Assembly (NCBI GenBank): GCA_902826795.1
Contig: CADEGD010000014.1
Span: 1-64,000 of the forward strand
Direction of reading: 5' to 3'
From: an uncultured Acidobacteriota bacterium
GTDB lineage: Bacteria; Acidobacteriota; Blastocatellia; Pyrinomonadales; Pyrinomonadaceae
DNA: 64,000 nucleotides
Each line of letters starts with the position of its first letter. The stretch's first letter is position 1. Below the pieces are notes generated by a model. It was given only the letters and a program-made list of their open reading frames with translations, made no database searches and was not told the DNA's origin. The translations under genes were made by a program, and so were the position numbers. Positions 59,583-64,000 of the stretch are shown here, in pieces.

Positions 59583-59903
59583 TTATTTCTTCGGCTGGAC
59601 GATGGCAGAGTACGCCGATTCAAGGGCTTCGCGGACGATGGAAGGATCGAGGTTGTCGAGCCTAAAGGTCGTGGCACCTTTCTCGCCCCACTTGTTCGGA
59701 ATGGGAAAGATGTTCTTCTTGTCGATCTTGCAGAAAGTCGCTTGCTCGTCTGGGGTGAGAAAGATGTTGGCGGTGTTGTCGGATTCGAGATATGTTGCGA
59801 ACATTCGCCGTTTCACGACCTTAAAGCCGACACGCTCAAAGTGCGGAACGGTTTCTGTCGCGGCAAATTCGAGTGCCATCTCTCGGAATTCTTCGCCGGT
59901 CAT
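59583..59903 (-). CDS. MmcQ/YjbR-family protein
   Basis: About 106 residues: 'EEFREMALEFAATETVPHFE' (helix), 'RVGFKVVKRRMFATYLESDN', 'ANIFLTPDEQATFCK' and the C-terminal 'LDNLDPSIVREALESAYSAI' are the YjbR/MmcQ fold, which has a double-wing shape and may bind DNA. The ATG at 59903 overlaps the stop of the small upstream gene by 4 bases (59900-59903), with AAGGA just before it. The longer frame to 60002 is out of keeping with the family. The cellular role is not known. Confidence 0.85.
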   Translation of the reverse strand: MTGEEFREMALEFAATETVPHFERVGFKVVKRRMFATYLESDNTANIFLTPDEQATFCKIDKKNIFPIPNKWGEKGATTFRLDNLDPSIVREALESAYSAIVQPKK

Positions 59904-60097
59904 TTCCTTGCGGCGTAGTTGGCGATCGCCTCTTGCCGTGTCGAACCGAAGGCGTAGCAATCGCTCTCTTCGATGCTTACAAACTCCGGCCCGACGACGC
60001 AATACTGATCGCCATCGAGGAATATGAGAGTGCCGCCCGGACCCGGTTCCGATTCCAGATCCGGGTCGTTCTTGAGGAGTTCAAACTCTGATGTCAC
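59900..60097 (-). CDS. Small hypothetical protein in a three-gene operon
   Basis: This 65-residue protein ('SEFELLKNDPDLESEPG', 'GTLIFLDGDQYCVVGPEFVS', 'GSTRQEAIANYAARK') is coupled by 4-base overlaps to the secreted protein gene upstream (60094-60097) and the MmcQ gene downstream. The GD-x-Y-x-V-V-G-P-E-F segment and 'EAIANY' end recall HicB-like partial antitoxin folds, but this is weak. The overlaps on both sides are the main support for its being real. Confidence 0.6.
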   Translation of the reverse strand: MTSEFELLKNDPDLESEPGPGGTLIFLDGDQYCVVGPEFVSIEESDCYAFGSTRQEAIANYAARK

Positions 60098-60471
60098 TTA
60101 CCTGCCTTTTTAGCCGACCACGACTCTTCAGCATTCCCGCCGAACGACACCGTGCCGCTCATCGAATCGCCAACGACCTTGCCGGAGTAGGTCAATGTCA
60201 GGTCTTTACCGCCGTAGTTGATGGTGTAGCCAAAGTTGATGACATCGCCTTTGATCGTGCCGGTGATCGGCACATCGCCGCTAGCTCGCTTCGCCGTTCC
60301 GGTCAGCTTCTCGCCATCGACAACCAACACGAGTTTAAACGGACGAGCTCCACCCGGCGTGTTAAACGAGCCATCCCAGTCGCCCGCGACCGAGGTTTGT
60401 GCCGATGCTGTGCCAGCAAAGATGATCCCTAAACCTAGAACAAATAAAGCCGAAAGTATGTAGTTTTTCAT
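60094..60471 (-). CDS. Small secreted beta-rich protein, unknown
   Basis: This 125-residue protein has a clear signal peptide ('ILSALFVLGLGIIFAGTASA', 5-24) and a beta-rich mature part with repeated 'GDWDGSFNTPGGARPFKLVL', 'KLTGTAKRASGDVPITGTI' and 'LTYSGKVVGDSMSGTVSFGG'. The pattern resembles small lipocalin-like or avidin-like barrels common in Acidobacteriota. It is the first gene of a coupled operon with the small protein and MmcQ. The ligand is unknown. Confidence 0.75.
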   Translation of the reverse strand: MKNYILSALFVLGLGIIFAGTASAQTSVAGDWDGSFNTPGGARPFKLVLVVDGEKLTGTAKRASGDVPITGTIKGDVINFGYTINYGGKDLTLTYSGKVVGDSMSGTVSFGGNAEESWSAKKAGK

Positions 60472-60479
60472 GTCTTTTC

Positions 60480-60600
60480 TTTCTTATTCATCTTATTCAT
60501 CTTTCTCTGTGGTGAAGAATGCTTTTCAACCACAGAACAAGATGAGCAAGAAGATGAGAACCCAACGCTAATCTGACTCTGTGGTGAAATCCGACCACAG
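60480..60600. repeat. Short CTGTGGT/ACCACAG and ATTCATC/ATGAG repeats
   Basis: TTATTCATC-type words (60485-60502), TCTGTGGTGAA (60505-60515), CAACCACAGAA (60527-60537), CTCTGTGGTGAAATC (60578 on) and ACCACAGAAAA (60594 on) form interleaved inverted pairs. They recall the CTGTGGTT ends of the repeat near nagZ. No gene is seen here. Confidence 0.5.
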
Positions 60601-60630
60601 AAAAAGAAGAACAGGAACGATGAAGCCGAT

Positions 60631-61518
60631 CTATTTCAAATACTTCTTAAAGTGGCCGAGCGTCCGTTCCCAAGCAAGTTTGGCCGCCTCGGCGTCATAT
60701 CGCGGAGTCGTGTCGTTGTGAAATCCATGCTGCTTGCCATCATACATAAACGACTCGAACTTCTTCTTGTTTTCTTTCAGGGCCGCCTCGTACGCAGGGA
60801 TGTTTGCGTTGATCCGTTGATCGTTTCCGGCGTACTGGAACATCAGCGGAGCCTGGATCTTAGGCACGTCGGCGACGCCGGCCTGGTTCCCATAAAACGC
60901 CACACCGGCGTTCAGATCTTTGCCGAGCCGCACCGCGAGTTGGTTGACCATTCCGCCGCCGAAGCAAAAACCGACCGCTCCGAGCTTGCCAGTACTGTCC
61001 GGACGCTTCTTGAGCCAATAGGCAGCAGCGACGAAATCTTCGGTCATCTTCTTACCATCGACGGTACGAAACAGCGCAACGCCTTTTTGCTCGTCGCCCG
61101 GATATCCGCCAACCGAGGTCAGTCCATCAGGAGCGAACGCCATGTATCCAGCCTTTGCGAACCGGCGAGCAACATCTTCGATATATGGATTCAGTCCGCG
61201 ATTTTCATGGATCACCAAAACGCTGGCAAACTTCTTCCCTTTCGCCGGCTTTGCGAGATAGCCCTTGATCGAACCGTTGCCTTGCGGCGATTCGACCGTC
61301 TCATACCCGACCTTTATGTCTTTGTCATCTTTCGCCACTGTTTGAGCCCATGCGAAGTTAGGCGTCAGGCTTTGAAAGATCGCCGCGACCGTCAAACCGC
61401 CGACAGCGAACTTCCCGATGCTATTCAGAAAGTCACGCCGCTCCATATAGCCGTGCTGATACTCGTGGAAAAGATCCAACAACTCCTGCGGATATTCGTC
61501 TGCCGTCTTGCGTTCCAT
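60631..61518 (-). CDS. Tat-exported dienelactone hydrolase family protein
   Basis: This 295-residue alpha/beta hydrolase has a Tat signal with the twin arginine in 'YMERRDFLNSIGKFAVGG' (about 24-41) and cleavage near 'FAWAQT'. The DLH domain has the nucleophile elbow 'GAVGFCFGGGMVNQLA' (Cys about 173), Asp in 'FQYAGNDQRINANIPAYE' and His in 'YDGKQHGFHNDTTPRYD', the Cys-Asp-His triad of dienelactone hydrolases. 'SVLVIHENRGLNPYIEDVAR' is the usual oxyanion-side segment. The substrate is probably an ester or lactone in the periplasm. Similar Tat-DLH proteins are frequent in Acidobacteriota and proteobacteria. Confidence 0.9.
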   Translation of the reverse strand: MERKTADEYPQELLDLFHEYQHGYMERRDFLNSIGKFAVGGLTVAAIFQSLTPNFAWAQTVAKDDKDIKVGYETVESPQGNGSIKGYLAKPAKGKKFASVLVIHENRGLNPYIEDVARRFAKAGYMAFAPDGLTSVGGYPGDEQKGVALFRTVDGKKMTEDFVAAAYWLKKRPDSTGKLGAVGFCFGGGMVNQLAVRLGKDLNAGVAFYGNQAGVADVPKIQAPLMFQYAGNDQRINANIPAYEAALKENKKKFESFMYDGKQHGFHNDTTPRYDAEAAKLAWERTLGHFKKYLK

Positions 61519-61772
61519 ATTTTCTCCTCTTTAGGTCAAGGATACCTGACGGCAGGGTTCCGTCAAAGAAGGTGTGAATTCGGTCCGAAGAGTATTTCAA
61601 ATCTCAGCAGAAGAAATTCGGCGGTCTTGCCCTGCGTGGGAGCAAGACTGTTAGGCCAGATATTTGAACCGTCTCGATATGGAATGCGTAACAACCCGAA
61701 GCCTCACTTTGTCCGCCTGTGCGGGTCGATGCATAATCGGATTATCAACTTTGAATTTTAAGGAGAATTGCC

Positions 61773-62735
61773 ATGTCTTTGCTAAAGCGTTCGATCACAC
61801 TGTCTTTCGCCGCTGCGTTCATTCTTGCCGCCGTCGGACTCACGGTCGCTCAATCGCGTCCGCCGATCCCGCGTGCGAGCCAGAAGGCCAAACTCACACA
61901 AACCGTCGGCACCACCGATGTCTCGATCACTTACAGCCGCCCCGCGGTCAAGGGCCGCCTAGTTTACGGCGACTGGCCCGGTGGCGGAACCGGCGAAGCC
62001 ACGATCGATAATGCAGGACAGCGTCCGGCGGGTGCACCGCTTGTGGCGTGGGGCCGCGTGTGGCGAACGGGTGCTGACGAAGCAACACTCTTTGTTGTAA
62101 ACGATGACGTGCTGATCAACGGCCAGCCTCTGGCAGCCGGAAAATACAGCCTGCATTCGGTACCCGGTAAAGAAGATTGGACGTTCATCTTCAACAAAGA
62201 AGATGGTCAGTGGGGCAGCTTTTCATACGATGCTTCGAAAGATGCTCTTCGAGTGAAATCGAAGCCGACGTGGGTTGCCGACAGCGCTGAATTCCTGACG
62301 TTCACCTCTGATGCGATAACGCCTGATACGGCTACCGTTAATCTTCGCTGGGAAAAACTGTCGGTCCCGTTCACGGTTCAGGTAAAAGACGTTGTTAGTT
62401 CGACGATGGTACGTCTTCGCGAATACGCCGCTGCCGCCAAGGCTGACGAGTTTCAGCAGCCGCTGAGCGCGGCGATATACGCTAAGCAGAACAAGCAGGA
62501 TGCCGACGCCGCGAAGTGGTTCGCACAGGCCGAGAAAGCCGTCGATGCAGCGATAGCAACTAAGCCAACCTTCGCGAACTATCGCGCAAAGTCGAACATC
62601 CTCTTCAACGCCGGGAAAGCTCAGCCCGCTCTCGCCGCTACCGAAAAAGCGATCGAATTAGGTAAGGCCGAGAAAGCCGACGTCGCCGCTTTGGAAAAGC
62701 GAGCTGCGGACCTGAAGGCCGCCAAAACGAACTGA
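61773..62735 (+). CDS. Secreted DUF2911 protein with TPR-like tail
   Basis: This 320-residue protein has a signal peptide 'SFAAAFILAAVGLTVAQS' (11-28) and a DUF2911 domain ('RASQKAKLTQTVGTTDVSIT', 'YSRPAVKGRLVYG', 'AWGRVWRTGADEATLFVVND', 'GQPLAAGKYSLHSVPGKEDW', 'VNLRWEKLSVPFTVQV'). A helical C-terminal tail of about 100 residues with TPR-like pairs follows ('DAAKWFAQAEKAVDAAIATK', 'SNILFNAGKAQPALAATEKA'). DUF2911 has no known function but is widespread in Bacteroidetes and Acidobacteriota. The ribosome site is AAGGAG, 8 bases before the ATG. Confidence 0.88.
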   Translation: MSLLKRSITLSFAAAFILAAVGLTVAQSRPPIPRASQKAKLTQTVGTTDVSITYSRPAVKGRLVYGDWPGGGTGEATIDNAGQRPAGAPLVAWGRVWRTGADEATLFVVNDDVLINGQPLAAGKYSLHSVPGKEDWTFIFNKEDGQWGSFSYDASKDALRVKSKPTWVADSAEFLTFTSDAITPDTATVNLRWEKLSVPFTVQVKDVVSSTMVRLREYAAAAKADEFQQPLSAAIYAKQNKQDADAAKWFAQAEKAVDAAIATKPTFANYRAKSNILFNAGKAQPALAATEKAIELGKAEKADVAALEKRAADLKAAKTN

Positions 62736-62743
62736 CTGATACA

Positions 62744-62783
62744 AGAAAAGAAAGAGGCTGCAGCATTACTTCACTGCAGCCTC
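62744..62783 (-). terminator. Terminator between the DUF2911 and beta-lactamase-like genes
   Basis: A perfect 10-bp stem GAGGCTGCAG (62754-62763) / CTGCAGCCTC (62774-62783) is followed on the minus strand by TTTCTTTTCTTG. It ends the beta-lactamase gene and, less clearly, the convergent DUF2911 gene. Confidence 0.8.
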
Positions 62784-62800
62784 AGACAACTTTCATGATC

Positions 62801-63766
62801 CTACTTCTCACCAGACCATGTATCCCAAACTGCCTTCGCAGCTTTTGCGATCACCAACTCTCTTGTTTTCTCATCGGCCGAGGAGTCTCCGACAAACACC
62901 GCGATCGCGACGTGCTTGCCGTTCGGTAAAGTGATGATGCCGATGTCGTTAGTTGCTGAGTTGATTCTGTTCCGCGTTCCACCCGTTCCGGTTTTGTGAG
63001 CGACGGGAGTTCCAGGCGGAAGCAGACCTTTGAGGCGGTTAGGACCGGGTTTAGATTCCAGCATTCGCTGGTAGACCAGATCATAGGTCGCATCGAGGCA
63101 GTATATTCGATCGTCATTCTCCTTCTGTACTGGGAATATAAGCTGAAGCAAGTCAACCGCTGCTTCCGGAGTTGCCCAATTCTCGTACTGCATTTCCCAA
63201 CTCTTGCCGAACTCTTTGTGAATCCGCTTCATCTCCATTCCGGCGACGTCGAGCGATAGAACATAAGCGTTCACGGCTTCGGGACCCCCGGCGATTCGCG
63301 TGAGGACGTCACAAGCCGTGCCGTCGCTTTCGGATATCGCGAGTCGGATCAGTTCATCGATGGTAGCCTCACCACCCCTTGGATTTTTGTCACGAAGTGG
63401 AGATCTCTGATTTGGATTCGCAAGGTCTTTGACCGTAAACCTGATCTTCTGATCGAGTTTAAACTTTCCCTCCCCAGCCTGCTGCATCACGAGCATCGCG
63501 ACTGGAAGTTTCACGACGCTCTGCATCGCGAACCGGTCGCTACCATTGAGCGAAACCGCCCGTCCATCTTCGATCAGCAGAGCAAATACGCCGAGCTTTC
63601 CCATCGCGTCCGGCTCCAAGGCTGCAAGCTTTTCCTGAAGCTCTTCGTCTTCCTTATTGACAAGTTCGCCGGTCGGATTAAAGGATTCGTTCGCGGGTTC
63701 AAGCGAGTTCGATACATTGCCGCAAGCAGAGAGAAGTGCGAGACCAAGAAGGAGGCAAAATCTCAT
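62801..63766 (-). CDS. Class A beta-lactamase-like lipoprotein
   Basis: This 321-residue protein has the lipobox 'LALLSACGN' (Cys about 15). The serine beta-lactamase fold is seen as SxxK 'MQSVVKLPVAMLVMQQ' (about 82), 'ISESDGTACDVLTRIAGG' (SDx, about 145), an omega-loop region ending 'WEMQYENWATPEAAVDLL', and 'AHKTGTGGTRNRINSATNDI' (KTG, about 264). The 'YxNW' omega end and 'LKGLLPPGTPVAHKTGT' are like the A2 subclass (PER/VEB/CfxA). The general-base Glu is not in its usual place, with the nearest candidate in 'HKEFGKSW'. So it could hydrolyse beta-lactams or only bind them. Its start overlaps the SMP-30-like gene by 4 bases. Confidence 0.88.
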   Translation of the reverse strand: MRFCLLLGLALLSACGNVSNSLEPANESFNPTGELVNKEDEELQEKLAALEPDAMGKLGVFALLIEDGRAVSLNGSDRFAMQSVVKLPVAMLVMQQAGEGKFKLDQKIRFTVKDLANPNQRSPLRDKNPRGGEATIDELIRLAISESDGTACDVLTRIAGGPEAVNAYVLSLDVAGMEMKRIHKEFGKSWEMQYENWATPEAAVDLLQLIFPVQKENDDRIYCLDATYDLVYQRMLESKPGPNRLKGLLPPGTPVAHKTGTGGTRNRINSATNDIGIITLPNGKHVAIAVFVGDSSADEKTRELVIAKAAKAVWDTWSGEK

Positions 63767-64000
63767 AGAAGCGTCCCGTATATTCCAAGATTCATCGAGT
63801 ACGCCGAGTCATTTGTCGCGACGATCATCTCGCCGTTGCGTGTAAAGCAAAGTCCGACGACATTGTTGCCCGCGACGAAATGTTCGATCAGGCGAGTGCG
63901 ACCATCGATCTTAACAACGCCATGGCGCCCCTTGTAGCACGCAGCGACATAAAGATTGCCTCCACGATCGAATGCGAGTCCCTGCGGACGGCCGAGTCCG
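63763..64000 (-). CDS. SMP-30/NHL-type beta-propeller protein, C-terminal part only
   Basis: The last 78 codons are visible: 'GLGRPQGLAFDRGGNLYVAA', 'CYKGRHGVVKIDGRTRLIEH', 'FVAGNNVVGLCFTRNGEMIV' and 'ATNDSAYSMNLGIYGTLL', a propeller blade pattern of the SMP-30/gluconolactonase/Vgb type. The stop TGA overlaps the ATG of the beta-lactamase-like gene (ATGA). The start lies beyond the right edge, so the whole size and any signal peptide are unknown. Confidence 0.75.
   Translation of the reverse strand, partial: GLGRPQGLAFDRGGNLYVAACYKGRHGVVKIDGRTRLIEHFVAGNNVVGLCFTRNGEMIVATNDSAYSMNLGIYGTLL

Overview
The window looks like a chromosomal segment of an Acidobacteriota bacterium, most likely of the Blastocatellia/Pyrinomonadaceae type. 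The clues are two very long Oar-like TonB-dependent receptors with N-terminal carboxypeptidase-regulatory domains, a moderately high G+C content, DUF2911, YegS-like, MmcQ/YjbR and AAA_25 type proteins, and many palindromic repeats both between and inside genes. The lineage is inferred from gene content, not from a marker tree. No rRNA, tRNA or CRISPR array was recognised. || Layout. 1-2.8 kb: most of metH (minus strand, running off the left edge) behind a SAM-II riboswitch with an intrinsic terminator. 2.9-9.1 kb: DUF937 protein, NHL lipoprotein with an M23-like tail, secreted Xaa-Pro aminopeptidase, a lipoprotein, a diacylglycerol-kinase-family enzyme and a small RHH-like protein. 9.2-13.6 kb: a ydaO-type cyclic-di-AMP riboswitch with terminator ahead of an FAD/NAD(P)-binding protein and a three-domain acyl ligase-ACP-acyltransferase. 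13.6-16.8 kb: a CpxAR-like two-component pair divergent from a Spy/CpxP-like protein. || 16.8-38.1 kb is a peptidoglycan-sugar salvage region: nagA, two TonB receptors, an AmiE-like/NamZ fusion, a LysR regulator, an amino-sugar kinase, murQ, a sodium:solute symporter, nagZ and lysA, with one protease-TPR gene in between. Together they could free amino sugars and peptides from cell-wall fragments, import and phosphorylate the sugars, remove D-lactate and deacetylate GlcNAc-6-P. LysA could use the diaminopimelate, and the FAD-linked oxidase at 41.9-43.4 kb might take the D-lactate. || 38-52 kb is mostly housekeeping: pnuC, a PhyH-like oxygenase coupled to a helical-repeat protein, a HAD enzyme, an FAD-linked oxidase, uvrB, an antitoxin with a frameshifted ParE toxin, chaA, peroxiredoxin, purC, a possible His-Cys protein and a MOSC protein. 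52-54.2 kb is groES-groEL under a CIRCE operator. || 54.2-58.8 kb is an accessory patch: a PIN toxin with a partner, a chimeric ORF that reuses the groEL 3' end, an A+T-richer AAA ATPase-TOPRIM gene (PARIS/OLD-like defence candidate), a DUF433 protein and a RepA-like ATPase whose 3' end runs into six 21-bp iteron-like repeats. 59-64 kb holds small secreted proteins, a Tat-exported dienelactone hydrolase, a DUF2911 protein, a class A beta-lactamase-like lipoprotein and the end of an SMP-30/NHL-type protein. || The most striking genome-wide theme is palindromic repeats that sit in frame inside genes. The same 55-bp element encodes the same peptide in metH and lysA, a second family gives an '(N/D)AD(K/T)NVR' peptide in three genes, and two other repeats appear to supply the signal peptides of the AmiE-NamZ fusion and NagZ.
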